Source: Rhizobium sp. BK602 (lineage in GTDB: Bacteria > Pseudomonadota > Alphaproteobacteria > Rhizobiales > Rhizobiaceae). From it: a stretch of 64,000 nt of DNA. The DNA is taken from assembly GCF_014195095.1 (NCBI RefSeq), contig NZ_JACIBC010000013.1:62001-126000 (forward strand), written 5' to 3'. Each line of letters opens with the position of its first letter. Within the stretch, counting starts at the first letter, position 1. Positions 36,500 through 46,608 of this stretch are shown here, in pieces. The position numbers were made by a program, and so were the translations under genes. The notes under the pieces were generated by a model, which saw only the letters and a program-made list of their open reading frames with translations, made no database searches and had not been told where the DNA came from.

Positions 36500-36648
36500 C
36501 TCACCGGCGATTGATTACGCCGAGGGTCTGACAACCGGCCTGTCCCCCGCCATGTCAGACTTGGACAAAGGCCTATCCCCCTCTCCGGGCCTTTGTCCCC
36601 CTTTTCAGAGCCGCCATGGCGCCCCCTCCAGGCCATGGCGGCTTTTCT
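36500..36648 (+). ncRNA. Small RNA, probable alpha-r7 family
   Basis: The polA-marR gap contains three consecutive stems on the plus strand: GTCTGAC/GTCAGAC (36526-36532 with 36554-36560), GGACAAAGGCC/GGCCTTTGTCC (36563-36573 with 36588-36598), and AGCCGCCATGGC/GCCATGGCGGCT (36609-36620 with 36632-36643) ending in TTTCT. A -35-like TTGAAA is at 36468-36473. The rhizobial alpha-r7 sRNAs (Smr7C) are about 134-159 nt, have this kind of structure and are, as I recall, encoded between polA and a marR gene. The 5' end is estimated from the length. Confidence 0.75.
36609..36648 (+). terminator. Intrinsic terminator of the sRNA
   Basis: A perfect 12-bp stem (36609-36620 with 36632-36643), 11-nt loop and a following TTTCT. 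It lies upstream of the marR gene in a divergent gap, so it cannot end a protein gene; this is the main argument for a separate RNA gene. Confidence 0.8.
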
Positions 36649-36738
36649 ATGCAAACACCCCACGACAAGACCCGCAAAGCTGGCCGGAAATGCCGCTTGA
36701 ATCGGCAGACGCCCGGTGAACCCGCGCAAGAATTGCCG

Positions 36739-36773
36739 ATTGTTTTGGCATGGAATACTGGCATACTTACAAT
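36739..36773 (+). promoter_or_regulatory. Candidate marR promoter with inverted repeat
   Basis: TTGGCA (36745-36750) and TACAAT (36768-36773) are 17 nt apart, ideal for sigma-70. The span is bounded by ATTGT (36739-36743) and ACAAT (36769-36773) and holds a repeated TGGCAT (36746 and 36759), as in sites for MarR regulators. The -10 ends one base before the ATG at 36775, so if real, translation should start at ATG 36790. Confidence 0.4.
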
Positions 36774-36774
36774 C

Positions 36775-37206
36775 ATGGGATTTAACCGGATGGACTCCGC
36801 AGCCTACCTTGCCAACCAGATGGCAAAGGGATTTGCCCGCTCGTTGCAACAGCGCGCGGTCAGGCTCGGCTTTTCGCCCGGCCAGTTTCCGATCCTGCTG
36901 GAATTGTGGTCGGAAGACGGGCTGACGCAGAAGCAGCTTTTGGAGCGTGTCGACATAGAACAGGCGACGATGGCCAATACGCTGTCGCGCATGGAGCGCG
37001 ACGGGCTGGTGGAGCGCCGGCCGCATCCTTCCGACAAGCGCGCGCAGCTGATCTTCCTCACCGGCCGGGCGGCTGCGATGCAGGTGGAGGCCGTCGAGGC
37101 GGCGATGGCGGCGGACAAGGACCTGTTCCGCGGCTTCCGCAACTTCGAACGCGAGCTGCTTCTCGAATATATCCGCCGCATCCTGGAAAACGCCAAGCAT
37201 CTCTAG
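36775..37206 (+). CDS. MarR family transcriptional regulator
   Basis: A 143-residue winged-helix regulator. LGFSPGQFPILLELW is the MarR start of the wHTH, LTQKQLLERVDIEQATMANTLSRMERDGLVERR the recognition helix region and wing, then RPHPSDKRAQLIFLTGRA; the C-terminal dimer helices end RILENAKHL. ATG 36775 is annotated, but ATG 36790 (MDSAAYLANQ) is equally good and agrees better with the predicted promoter. Ligand and targets cannot be read; autoregulation is likely. Confidence 0.87.
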   Translation: MGFNRMDSAAYLANQMAKGFARSLQQRAVRLGFSPGQFPILLELWSEDGLTQKQLLERVDIEQATMANTLSRMERDGLVERRPHPSDKRAQLIFLTGRAAAMQVEAVEAAMAADKDLFRGFRNFERELLLEYIRRILENAKHL

Positions 37207-37327
37207 ACGGCTCGGCAAGCGCCCCCGGGGCCAGCGACGAAACGCCCGAAATTTTCGAGGTTTTCCGCCTCGAAACCGCGCGGGCTTTGGTCTATCGTCC
37301 AGCCAATTTCCATGTAAGGAGTCGGAC

Positions 37328-38716
37328 ATGACCGATGTATCGCCCGTTCTGGATCGCGCGGATCAGAACCTTCCGTCCAGCCTCGACAATCTGTTCGAAC
37401 TGCTGCGCATCCCCTCCATCTCGACCGATCCGGCCTACAAGCCGGAATGCCGCAAGGCCGCGGAATGGCTCGTCTCCTACCTGACCAAGCTCGGCTTTTC
37501 CGCCTCGGTGCGCGACACGCCCGGCCACCCGATGGTTGTCGCCCATCACGAGGCGGCTAGCGCCGATGCGCCGCATGTCCTGTTCTACGGCCATTACGAC
37601 GTGCAGCCGGTCGATCCGATCGAGCTGTGGGACAGCGATCCCTTCGCACCCGCCATCAAGGATCTCGGCAATGGCCGCAAGATCCTGACGGGGCGCGGCA
37701 CCTCCGACGACAAGGGCCAGCTGATGACCTTCGTCGAGGCCGTCCGCGCCTACAAGGAAGTCAAGGGTGCGCTGCCGGTACGCGTCACCATCCTGTTCGA
37801 GGGCGAGGAGGAATCCGGCTCGCCGTCGCTGAAGCCCTTCCTCGAGGCCAATGCCGCCGAGCTGAAGGCGGATTATGCGCTGGTCTGCGACACCGGCATG
37901 TGGGATGGCGATACGCCGGCGATCTCGGCCGGCCTGCGCGGCCTCGTCGGCGAGGAGATCATCGTCAGTGCCGCCGATCGCGACCTGCATTCGGGCATGT
38001 TCGGCGGTGCCGCCGCCAATCCGATCCACATTCTCTCCGAGATTCTCGCCGGCCTGCACGACGAGACCGGCCGCGTCACGCTCGACGGCTTCTATGACGG
38101 CGTCGAGGAAACGCCGAGCAACATCAAGGCCTCCTGGGAGACGCTCGGGATGACGACGGAGAAGTTCCTCGGCGAAGTCGGCCTGTCCATTCCCTCGGGG
38201 GAAAAGGGCCGTTCGGTGATGGAACTGATCTGGGCGCGGCCGACGGCGGAGGTCAACGGCATCACCGGCGGCTATACCGGCGCCGGCTTCAAGACCGTGA
38301 TCGCCGCCAAGGCATCGGCGAAGATCTCCTTCCGCCTGGTCGGTCAGCAGAACCCGGCGGCGATCCGCGACAGCTTCCGCGCCTATGTCCGCTCGAAGAT
38401 CCCGGCCGACTGCTCGGTGGAATTCCTGGAACATGGCGCCTCGCCGGCCATCCAGCTTTCCTACGATTCGCCAGTCCTGACCAAGGCGAAGAACGCGCTT
38501 TCCAGCGAATGGCCGAAACCGGCCATCGTCATCGGCATGGGTGGCTCGATCCCGATCGTCGGCGATTTCCAGAAGATGCTCGGCATGGAGTCGCTGCTGG
38601 TCGGATTTGGTCTTTCCGACGACCGCATCCATTCGCCGAACGAGAAATACGAGCTGCGGTCCTACCACAAGGGCATCCGCTCCTGGGTCCGCATCCTCGA
38701 CGCGCTCGCAGCCTGA
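37328..38716 (+). CDS. M20 family dipeptidase/deacylase
   Basis: A 462-residue zinc peptidase of the ArgE/DapE/carnosinase-like class. Metal and catalytic residues lie in FYGHYDVQPVDP (about 86-97), TGRGTSDDKGQ, LFEGEEESGSPSL, ALVCDTGMWD and the C-terminal IHSPNEKYELRSYHKG. The lid domain with SAADRDLHSGMFGGAAANP is present. No signal peptide: cytoplasmic. Such enzymes cleave dipeptides or N-acyl amino acids; the substrate is unknown. AAGGAG precedes ATG 37328. It is the first of three co-directional genes ending with ade. Confidence 0.9.
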   Translation: MTDVSPVLDRADQNLPSSLDNLFELLRIPSISTDPAYKPECRKAAEWLVSYLTKLGFSASVRDTPGHPMVVAHHEAASADAPHVLFYGHYDVQPVDPIELWDSDPFAPAIKDLGNGRKILTGRGTSDDKGQLMTFVEAVRAYKEVKGALPVRVTILFEGEEESGSPSLKPFLEANAAELKADYALVCDTGMWDGDTPAISAGLRGLVGEEIIVSAADRDLHSGMFGGAAANPIHILSEILAGLHDETGRVTLDGFYDGVEETPSNIKASWETLGMTTEKFLGEVGLSIPSGEKGRSVMELIWARPTAEVNGITGGYTGAGFKTVIAAKASAKISFRLVGQQNPAAIRDSFRAYVRSKIPADCSVEFLEHGASPAIQLSYDSPVLTKAKNALSSEWPKPAIVIGMGGSIPIVGDFQKMLGMESLLVGFGLSDDRIHSPNEKYELRSYHKGIRSWVRILDALAA

Positions 38717-38752
38717 GTGACCGGCGGGACGCGCGATCCGGACGCGCGTCCC

Positions 38753-39721
38753 ATGACGGCACCCTCTCCTCAACTCGAATTCGACAGGCGCACGGCCATG
38801 GGGATCTGGATCGATACCGACATGGGCTTCGACGATATCGCCGCCATTCTGGTGGTGACCCATTCGAGCCTTGCGATCGACGGCGTTTCGCTGGTGAGCG
38901 GCAACGCGCCGCTTGCGCAGGTGCGCGCCAATGCGGCCGGAGCCGCCGCCGCCTTCGGCTGGACGTTCCCGATCCATACGGGTCGCGAACTGCCGGTGCT
39001 TTGCAAGCTGGAAACGGCGCAGCGCATTCTCGGGGCAAGCGGCATGCCGACCCTGGGCAAGACCCTGCCGCCGGCGGACGAGCTGCCGGCGAGCGACGCT
39101 TTCACCGCGCTTTGCGATTGGCTGGCGGACGGCAGCGGGCAAAAGCGCATTCTGGCGCTCGGACCGCTCACCAACATCGCGGCGCTCGCGCTCGCCCGCC
39201 CCGATCTTGCCGCCCGTATCGACGAGCTCACCTGGATGGGCGGCGGCGTGACATCGGGCAATCACACCGCTTCGGCCGAGTTCAACGCCTATGCCGATCC
39301 CGAGGCGCTGGCGATCGTGCTCGCCCATAGCCTGCCGCTGCGCATGGTCGACCTCGACATCTGCCGCAAGGTGCTCGCCTGGCCTGATGATGTCGACCGG
39401 GTGCGGGCGGCGACGGGCAGGAACGCCGCGCTTCTGGCCGACCTTCTCGGCGGCTATGTCGATATCGGCATCAGCCGCGGCCGGCCGGCCATGGCGATCT
39501 ACGATCCGACGGCCGCCGCGATTTTCGTCGCGCCCGAGATCGCGAAGCTCCAGCATGCCCGCATCGATGTCGAGCTTTCGGGGCAGCACACACGCGGACG
39601 CACCGTCGTCGAGACCCGCGCCTCGCATGCCGCCTTCAACGCCCATTTCGCCGCTGAGATCGACGCCGAGGCGGCGCGCGCCATTCTGTTCGACGCCCTG
39701 ATCCGCGAGGCACGCCGATGA
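38753..39721 (+). CDS. Inosine/uridine-type nucleoside hydrolase
   Basis: A 322-residue enzyme cleaving nucleosides to base and ribose. The calcium site WIDTDMGFDDIAAIL is near residue 17; LGPLTNIAALALARPDL and the aspartate in the C-terminal YDPTAAAIF complete the usual ligands. ATG 38753 is used; ATG 38798 would start right before the motif, GTG 38717 touches the previous stop. The stop overlaps ade by 4 nt, so base release and adenine deamination are coupled: a small purine salvage unit. Confidence 0.88.
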   Translation: MTAPSPQLEFDRRTAMGIWIDTDMGFDDIAAILVVTHSSLAIDGVSLVSGNAPLAQVRANAAGAAAAFGWTFPIHTGRELPVLCKLETAQRILGASGMPTLGKTLPPADELPASDAFTALCDWLADGSGQKRILALGPLTNIAALALARPDLAARIDELTWMGGGVTSGNHTASAEFNAYADPEALAIVLAHSLPLRMVDLDICRKVLAWPDDVDRVRAATGRNAALLADLLGGYVDIGISRGRPAMAIYDPTAAAIFVAPEIAKLQHARIDVELSGQHTRGRTVVETRASHAAFNAHFAAEIDAEAARAILFDALIREARR

Positions 39722-41553
39722 CTGGACAATACCGGCACGAACCCGCCGACCTCAACGAGCCCGATCTGCGCGCCCGCGCGGTTGCGGCCGCCCGCGGCGA
39801 CGCGCCCTTCGATCTGCTGATCGTCGGCGGGCAGGTGGTCGACATGGTGACCGGCAAGATCCGCGCCGCCGATATCGGCATCGTCGGCCCGCTGATCGCC
39901 AGCGTCCACACGCCGGCCAGCCGTTCGGATGCGTTGGAGACGATCGATGCGTCCGGCTCTTTCCTGTCGCCGGGGCTGATCGATACGCATATGCACATCG
40001 AAAGCTCGATGGTGACGCCGGCCGCCTATGCAGAGGCCGTACTGCCGCGCGGCGTCACCACCATCGTCTGGGACCCGCATGAATTCGGCAATGTGCATGG
40101 CCTCGACGGCGTGGGCTGGGCGGTCGAGGCGAGCCGGTCGCTGCCGCTGCGGGTGATCCCGCTTGCACCGTCCTGCGTGCCGTCCGCACCCGGCCTGGAG
40201 CTCGCGGGCGCCGATTTCGACGCCGCCGCCATGACCGAGATGCTCGCTTGGCCGGAGATCGGCGGCGTCGCCGAAGTCATGACCATGCGCGGCGTCATCG
40301 ACGGCGATCCGCGCGCAACCGCCATCGTCGGCGCCGGGCTGCAATCCGGCAAGCTCGTCTGCGGCCATGCCCGCGGCCTCGAGGGCGCCGATCTCAATGC
40401 CTTCATGACCGCCGGCGTGACCTCCGACCACGAACTCACCTCCGGCGCCGATTTCCTCGCCAAGCTTTCGGCCGGCCTGACGATCGAATTGCGCGGCTCG
40501 CACGACCACCTTCTCCAGCAATTCGTCGATATCATCGACCGGCTGGGTTTCCTGCCGCAGACGGTGACGCTCTGCACCGATGACGTCTTCCCCGACGAGC
40601 TGCATTTCAACGGCGGCCTCGACGATGTGGTCCGCCGCCTGGTGCGCGATGGGCTGAAGCCGGAATGGGCCTTGCGAGCGGCGACGCTGAACGCCGCGAT
40701 GCGGCTTGGCCGCAGCGATCTCGGCCTGATCGCCGCCGGCCGCCGCGCCGATATCGCGATCTTCGAAAACCTCCGGACCTTCGAGGCGCGGCAAGTGATC
40801 GCCAATGGCATCGTCATCGCCGAAGCCGGCGCGATGGTGGGCAAGATCGCGCCGCTGGACGCCGATCCGCTTCGCAACTCGGTCAAGATTGCGCCGCTCA
40901 CGGAAGACGATTTTCGTGTCCCGGCGAGTGGAAGCCGCGTCCGGCTCGCGACCATCGACCGGCCGCGCTTCACGCAATGGGGCGAGATCGAAGCCGATGT
41001 CGTGGACGGATTTGTCGTGCCGCCAGCGGGCACCACCATGATCGCCGTCACCCATCGTCACGACCGAGCGGAAGGCAAGCCGCGCGTCGGCTTCCTCACC
41101 GGCTGGGGCGAATGGCGCGGCGCCTTCTGCACCACGGTCTCGCACGACAGCCACAACCTGACGGTCTTCGGCCGCAATGTCCGGGACATGACGCTCGCCG
41201 CCAATGCCGTCATTGCCGGCGGCGGCGGACTGGCGGTCGCCTGTGACGGCGAGATCAAGGCCGTTCTGCCCTTGCCGCTGTCCGGCCTCGTCAGCGACGC
41301 GCCTCTCACAGACATCGCCCAGGCCTTCGGCGCCATCCGCGAAGCGATGGAGACCATCGTCGACTGGCAGCCGCCCTACCTCGTCTTCAAGGCCTGCTTC
41401 GGGGCAACGCTCGCCTGCAATATCGGCCCGCACCAGACGGATCGCGGCATTGCCGATGTCGTGACCGGACAGGTGCTGGAGACGGCGGTATTGCCTTCTC
41501 CCCTCGGGGAGAAGGTGCCCGGCAGGGCGGATGAGGGGGGCGAGGAGCAATAG
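39718..41553 (+). CDS. ade: Adenine deaminase
   Basis: A 611-residue amidohydrolase converting adenine to hypoxanthine and ammonia. Metal motifs are LIDTHMHIESSM (about 86-97), GHARGLEGADL, TSDHELTS and LCTDDVFPDEL. The last third is the adenine deaminase C-terminal domain with VTHRHDRAEGKPRVGFLTGWG and VSHDSHNLTVFG. The final 19 residues from PSPLGEKVPG on are encoded by a palindromic intergenic repeat (41494-41515 and following), so the natural end of the enzyme was extended. It overlaps the nucleoside hydrolase gene by 4 nt. Confidence 0.95.
   Translation: MTGQYRHEPADLNEPDLRARAVAAARGDAPFDLLIVGGQVVDMVTGKIRAADIGIVGPLIASVHTPASRSDALETIDASGSFLSPGLIDTHMHIESSMVTPAAYAEAVLPRGVTTIVWDPHEFGNVHGLDGVGWAVEASRSLPLRVIPLAPSCVPSAPGLELAGADFDAAAMTEMLAWPEIGGVAEVMTMRGVIDGDPRATAIVGAGLQSGKLVCGHARGLEGADLNAFMTAGVTSDHELTSGADFLAKLSAGLTIELRGSHDHLLQQFVDIIDRLGFLPQTVTLCTDDVFPDELHFNGGLDDVVRRLVRDGLKPEWALRAATLNAAMRLGRSDLGLIAAGRRADIAIFENLRTFEARQVIANGIVIAEAGAMVGKIAPLDADPLRNSVKIAPLTEDDFRVPASGSRVRLATIDRPRFTQWGEIEADVVDGFVVPPAGTTMIAVTHRHDRAEGKPRVGFLTGWGEWRGAFCTTVSHDSHNLTVFGRNVRDMTLAANAVIAGGGGLAVACDGEIKAVLPLPLSGLVSDAPLTDIAQAFGAIREAMETIVDWQPPYLVFKACFGATLACNIGPHQTDRGIADVVTGQVLETAVLPSPLGEKVPGRADEGGEEQ
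41494..41515. repeat. Palindromic repeat inside the 3' end of ade
   Basis: CCTTCTCCCC-TC-GGGGAGAAGG, a perfect palindrome with 10-nt arms followed by a GC-rich GTGCCCGGCAGGGCGGATGA segment. This wording is common in rhizobial intergenic mosaic repeats. Here it is read as the codons for PSPLGEKV of adenine deaminase. Confidence 0.75.
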
Positions 41554-41618
41554 CTCTGAGCGAACGCGAAGAGCGACCCTTACGGGTACAACGCCCCATC
41601 AACCCAAGCTTCGCTCGA

Positions 41619-41649
41619 CCTTCTCCCCGCGGGGGAGAAGGTATTTTTA
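41619..41649 (+). repeat. Second palindromic repeat copy, acting as ade terminator
   Basis: CCTTCTCCCC-GCG-GGGGAGAAGG (41619-41641), the same arms as the copy at 41494, 66 nt after the ade stop. It is followed by TATTTTTA, so it also has the form of an intrinsic terminator. It lies between the convergent ade and ferric ABC genes. Confidence 0.75.
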
Positions 41650-41676
41650 CGTCCCTCTCGCTCCATCGGAAGCAGC

Positions 41677-42734
<1,058 letters not shown>

Positions 42735-42738
<4 letters not shown>

Positions 42739-44354
42739 TGTCCGGCCGTCCGCTTGGATTGCACATAGAGGAGAAGGGTGAGCGGCAGCGACAATACGAC
42801 CATCATGAAGGCATAGGGCGCGGCGGAAACGTAATCGATCTCGCTGGTCAAGGACCAGAATTTCGTCGCCAGCGTATCGGTGCCGATCGGCGACAGCATC
42901 AGCGTCGCCGTCAGTTCATTGGTGATGCCGAGCGCCACGAGGGCGACGCTGGCGGCGAAGCCGGGAGCGGCGAGGCGCATGGTGATCTGCCGGACGGCCT
43001 GGCCCGGCGTGCGGCCGAGCGCCATGGCGGCGCGTTCGAGCTCGACCGGGGCCTGGGCGATGCTGGCGCGCAAGCCCACCATGGCGCGCGGCAGGAACAG
43101 GAGGACGTAGGCGAGCAGCAGCGTGGCGAAGGTCTGGTAAAGCGGCAGGATCACCCTGACCGTGATCGACACCAGCGCCAGGGCAACGACGACGCCCGGC
43201 AGCGAGCCGACATAATAATGGCAGGCTTCAAGGATGCGCTGCAGCCGGCCGGGTGCGCGCACCGAGAGCCAGGCCATCGGAATGGCGGCGATGGTGGCGA
43301 GCAATCCGCCGGCGATCGCCAGGCCGATGGTCTGCACGAACGCGCTGCCGACCGTATCCATGCGCCAGATGCCGGCGCCGCCGAGATAGAGCCAGCGCGC
43401 CAGCGTCACGAAGGGCACACCGAGCGTCAGCACCGCCACGGCCACCGGCAGCGCCACGGCCGGGACGACGAACCAGCCGAGACGGCGCCGGTCCGCCGGA
43501 CGGGCGGCGCCGGAGCCGACGCGGGCATAGCGCTCGTTGCCACGCACCAATACTTCGAAGCCGAGCAGCAGCAGGCAGCAGAAGACGAGAACGCCGCCGA
43601 GCATATTGGCGGCCGGGCTGTTATAGGCGGACTGGAACTGATCGACGATCGCGGTCGAAAACGTATCGAAGCGGATCATCACGTAAAGACCGTATTCCGC
43701 CAGGAGATGCAGGCCGATCAGCAGCGAACCGCCGCAAATGGCGAGCCGAAGCTGCGGCAGGATCGCCCGGAAGAAGACGCGCCAGGGACCGAGGCCGAGC
43801 GAAGCGGCGGCATCCTCGATCGCCGGATCGAGCCGCCGCAGCGCGGCCGCCACGGGCAGATAGAGGAAGGGATAGTAGGCGAGCACCGAGACCAGAACGC
43901 CGCTCCACAGCCCGCGCATGCCGGGCACCAGGCTGACCCAGGCATAGCTGTGCACGAAGGCCGGCACGGCAAGCGGCGCGACCGCAAGCCAGGCCCAGAT
44001 GCGGGCGCCGGGAATATTGGTGCGCTCGGTCAGCCAGGCGAGCGTAACCGCGAGCAGGATGCAAAGCGGGATGGTGCAGACTTCCAGCAGAACGGTGTTG
44101 GTCAGCAATTCGCCGACACGGTTGCGGAAGATGAGCGCGACGACTTGCGCCCAGCCGGTCTCGACGGTGATCCAGAGGATGAAGCCGAGCGGCACGAGGC
44201 TCAGAAGCGCGACGACCGATGCCAGGGCGACGACGGAGGCATGCGGAATGCGGCCGTGAGGCGCAGCCATCGACGGGGATGATGACATAGCGGCGGCCTG
44301 AGCGGTCGGCGCGGCATATGTATTCTTCTGCAGCAAATCCACGCTGCCTTTCAC
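42735..44354 (-). CDS. Ferric ABC importer permease, duplicated (FbpB-like)
   Basis: A 539-residue permease with two copies of the six-helix transport domain in one chain, as in FbpB/ThiP. The two coupling loops are DAAASLGLGPWRVFFRAILPQL and ELERAAMALGRTPGQAVRQITM, each with the conserved glycine. The start is uncertain: GTG 44354 gives the full frame, ATG 44288 (MSSSPSMAAPHG) removes 22 residues of weak character. It lies between the binding protein and ATPase genes. Confidence 0.88.
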
Positions 44355-44490
44355 GCCCTGAAACAGGAAGGCAACCGCCGCGGGAAGGCGATTGCCCGGA
44401 TCGAAACGGCCGAGAGGCCATCCGCATGCCCCTAGCAGGGCAGGCGGATCACATGCAAGAGCCGTGCTCTTTATTGACGCATAAGCCTAT

Positions 44491-44522
44491 CCGAAAACCG
44501 CTTCGCACTTTCCGCTTCGCGG
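44491..44522. repeat. Diverged copy of the 18045-18088 intergenic repeat
   Basis: CCGAAAACCGCTTCGCACTT (44491-44510) matches the core of the element upstream of gpmA except for a few bases; the outer GCAATTCC arms are not preserved. It lies between the iron-binding protein gene and the permease gene. Confidence 0.45.
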
Positions 44523-44544
44523 GGCTTCGGCGCGGGATCATGCG

Positions 44545-45561
44545 TTAGATCAGCCCGGCTTCCGTCATCAGATCGGTGACCTTCTTGCTGTTCAGCTTGG
44601 AAGGCTCGACCTTCGGCGCCTGCAGGTCCGAAAGCGGCACCAGCTTGGAATTGGAGGCTTCACCGGTGCTGACGGCATATTCAAAGGAATTGCCGTCGCG
44701 CAGAACGGCCTGGCCGCCCTTGCCGGTGATCCATTTCAGGAAAGCCTGGGCTTCCTTCTGGTGCTGGCTGGAGGCGAGAACGCCGCCGCCGGAAATGCTG
44801 ACGAAGGCGCCCGGGTCCTGGTTCTTGAAGTAGTATAGCTCGACATTCTTGCTGTTTTCGCCGGTCTTGGCCTGATCGCCGAACCAGTAATAGTGATAGA
44901 TCACCGCGCCTTCGACCTCGCCGGCGTTGACGGCCTTCATGGCGACGCTGTTGCCCTTGTAGGGGGTGGCGTTTTCCTTCATCGCCTTCAGCCAGGCCTT
45001 GGTGGCATCCTCGCCCTTCAGCTCGAGCAGCGCGCTGACGATCGCCTGGAAATCGGCGCCGGCCGGCGAGGCGCCCCAGCGGCCCTTCCACTTGGGATCG
45101 GCAAGATCAAGCAGCGACTTCGGCAGATCGGCTTCCTTCAGCTTGGTCTTGTCATAGGCGAAGACCGTCGAGCGGGCGGCAACGCCGACCCAGTTGCCAT
45201 CGGCGGCCTTGAAGGTTTCCGGCACCTGCGCCAGCGTGGCGGCATCGACCGGCGCGAAAAGCTTGTTGGCATCGACCAGCGTCATCCCCGGCGAGTTTTC
45301 CGTCAGGTAGACGTCGGCGGGAGACGCGGCACCTTCCTCGATGATCTGATTGGCGAACTGCATGTCGCTGCCGTTGCGGATCGTCACCTTGATGCCGGTT
45401 TCCTTGGTGAAGCCATCGGCCCATGCCTGCGTCAGGGTCTCGTGCTGGGCATTGTAGACGACGATGCCTTCGGAATCGGCGGCCTTCGCCATCAGCGGAG
45501 CGACCGCGAGGCCCGCGACAAGTGCCAGCGCGCTGGAAAGATGGATGACGGAAAATTTCAT
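44545..45561 (-). CDS. Ferric iron-binding periplasmic protein (FbpA/FutA-like)
   Basis: A 338-residue binding protein. Signal peptide residues 1-27 end at AKAADSEG. IVVYNAQHETLTQAWADGF is the typical first strand, and the paired tyrosines in AVIYHYYWFG correspond to the iron-binding tyrosines of FbpA proteins. VSISGGGVLASSQHQKEAQAFL is the conserved C-terminal lobe segment. ATG 45561 is set by AGAGGACG; the frame is open to 45663. The 190-nt gap before the permease gene could hold a processing site; no terminator was recognised. Confidence 0.9.
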   Translation of the reverse strand: MKFSVIHLSSALALVAGLAVAPLMAKAADSEGIVVYNAQHETLTQAWADGFTKETGIKVTIRNGSDMQFANQIIEEGAASPADVYLTENSPGMTLVDANKLFAPVDAATLAQVPETFKAADGNWVGVAARSTVFAYDKTKLKEADLPKSLLDLADPKWKGRWGASPAGADFQAIVSALLELKGEDATKAWLKAMKENATPYKGNSVAMKAVNAGEVEGAVIYHYYWFGDQAKTGENSKNVELYYFKNQDPGAFVSISGGGVLASSQHQKEAQAFLKWITGKGGQAVLRDGNSFEYAVSTGEASNSKLVPLSDLQAPKVEPSKLNSKKVTDLMTEAGLI

Positions 45562-45609
45562 GGGCGTCCTCTCGCTTGAAAGCCCCGTTCTCTGACGGAG
45601 GTGCGATAG

Positions 45610-45638
45610 CCTATATTTTTCCTGACCATCGTTTTCAA
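45610..45638 (-). promoter_or_regulatory. Sigma-70-like promoter of the ferric ABC genes
   Basis: On the minus strand TTGAAA (45638-45633) and TATAGG (45615-45610) are separated by 17 nt. Transcription would start near 45603, about 42 nt before the ATG. No convincing Irr, Fur or RirA site was found around it. Confidence 0.5.
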
Positions 45639-45681
45639 GTTTACACTCAGGCTCCTTTATCACAAAAGCTTGAAAATGGAG

Positions 45682-46572
45682 TCAAGTTTTCGCCGCGACC
45701 TCTGCGGCAAGCTCGAGCCATGCTCTGCCGGCATGCGATAGATAACCGCCCCGCCGCCATATCCACGCCATGTGCCATTCCATTCCCGGCTCGACGACAA
45801 GGGCATGGCTGGTGCCCGGACGCTGGCGCTGCCCGGCGATCAGCCGCGGCAGAAAGCCGACCCCGAGACCGGCGGCGATAAGCTCGACGATGAAATTGAT
45901 CTGGCTCGAGCGGGCGACGATGTCCGGCGCGAAACCGGCCACGCGGCAGGCATCGAGAATGATGCCGTTCAATGCGAAGCCAGTTTCGAACAGAATGAAC
46001 GGATTGCCCTCGAGCGCGGTAAGCGGCACCGTCTGGCGGCCCGCGAGCGGATGCGTCGAGGGCAGGAGCACATGCATGGGCTCGCAGCGCACGCTCTGCC
46101 ATTCGAATGCATCGAGCGTCGGCAGGAGCGAGGCGCCGAGATCGACCTCGCCGGCGAGCACCATTTCCTCCAGCCGCTTGGCACCCTGCTCCACCAGCTT
46201 GATCTCGATGCCGGGATAGCGGTTGCGGAAAACGGCAAATACCGGCGCAAACAGCGCGTCGTTACCGATCGGAGGCAGGCCGAGCCGCAGGGTTCCCCGT
46301 GCCAGGCCGCGCAACTCCGCCAATTCGGCAAGCAGATCGTCGCGACCGGCCAGGATCGCGACCGCCCGGCGGTAGACCACTTCGCCAGCATCCGTCAGCG
46401 TCGTGCGGTGGCCGATGCGATTGAGCAGTGGCAGGCCGAGTTCATCCTCGAGCTGGCGCACGGCCTTGCTCACGGCGGACTGGGTCGTAAACACCACCTT
46501 GGCGGCCTCCGAAAAACCACCCTGGCGCACGACCTCGACAAAGGCTCTCAATGTCCGAAGCTCCATTTCCAT
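45682..46572 (-). CDS. LysR family regulator, divergent from CidA/LrgB genes
   Basis: A 296-residue LTTR. The HTH is ELRTLRAFVEVVRQGGFSEAAKVVFTTQSAVSKAVRQLE split over two helices at residues 4-43; the effector domain follows with GLPPIGNDALFAPVFAVF and LVEQGAKRLEEMVLAGEVDLG. It is transcribed away from a CidA/LrgA-LrgB pair, the arrangement of CidR in other bacteria, where the signal is acetate or pyruvate overflow. The intergenic inverted repeat at 46592-46608 is a plausible binding site. Confidence 0.9.
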   Translation of the reverse strand: MEMELRTLRAFVEVVRQGGFSEAAKVVFTTQSAVSKAVRQLEDELGLPLLNRIGHRTTLTDAGEVVYRRAVAILAGRDDLLAELAELRGLARGTLRLGLPPIGNDALFAPVFAVFRNRYPGIEIKLVEQGAKRLEEMVLAGEVDLGASLLPTLDAFEWQSVRCEPMHVLLPSTHPLAGRQTVPLTALEGNPFILFETGFALNGIILDACRVAGFAPDIVARSSQINFIVELIAAGLGVGFLPRLIAGQRQRPGTSHALVVEPGMEWHMAWIWRRGGYLSHAGRAWLELAAEVAAKT

Positions 46573-46591
46573 TCCTTACAGGACTGAATTT

Positions 46592-46608
46592 AATGAAATC
46601 AATTCATT
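46592..46608. promoter_or_regulatory. LysR-type inverted repeat between lysR and cidA
   Basis: AATGAA-ATCAA-TTCATT is a perfect 6-bp inverted repeat with a 5-nt centre, placed 20 nt upstream of the LysR gene and about 60 nt upstream of the CidA gene. Its T-N11-A-type symmetry fits LysR sites. Confidence 0.5.

Noticed and set aside
45600..45680. Possible iron-responsive (RirA/Irr) site upstream of the ferric ABC genes
   Set aside because: TGA and TCA half-sites are present but 2 nt too far apart for the iron-responsive operator, and no Irr-type TTTAGAA repeat is seen.
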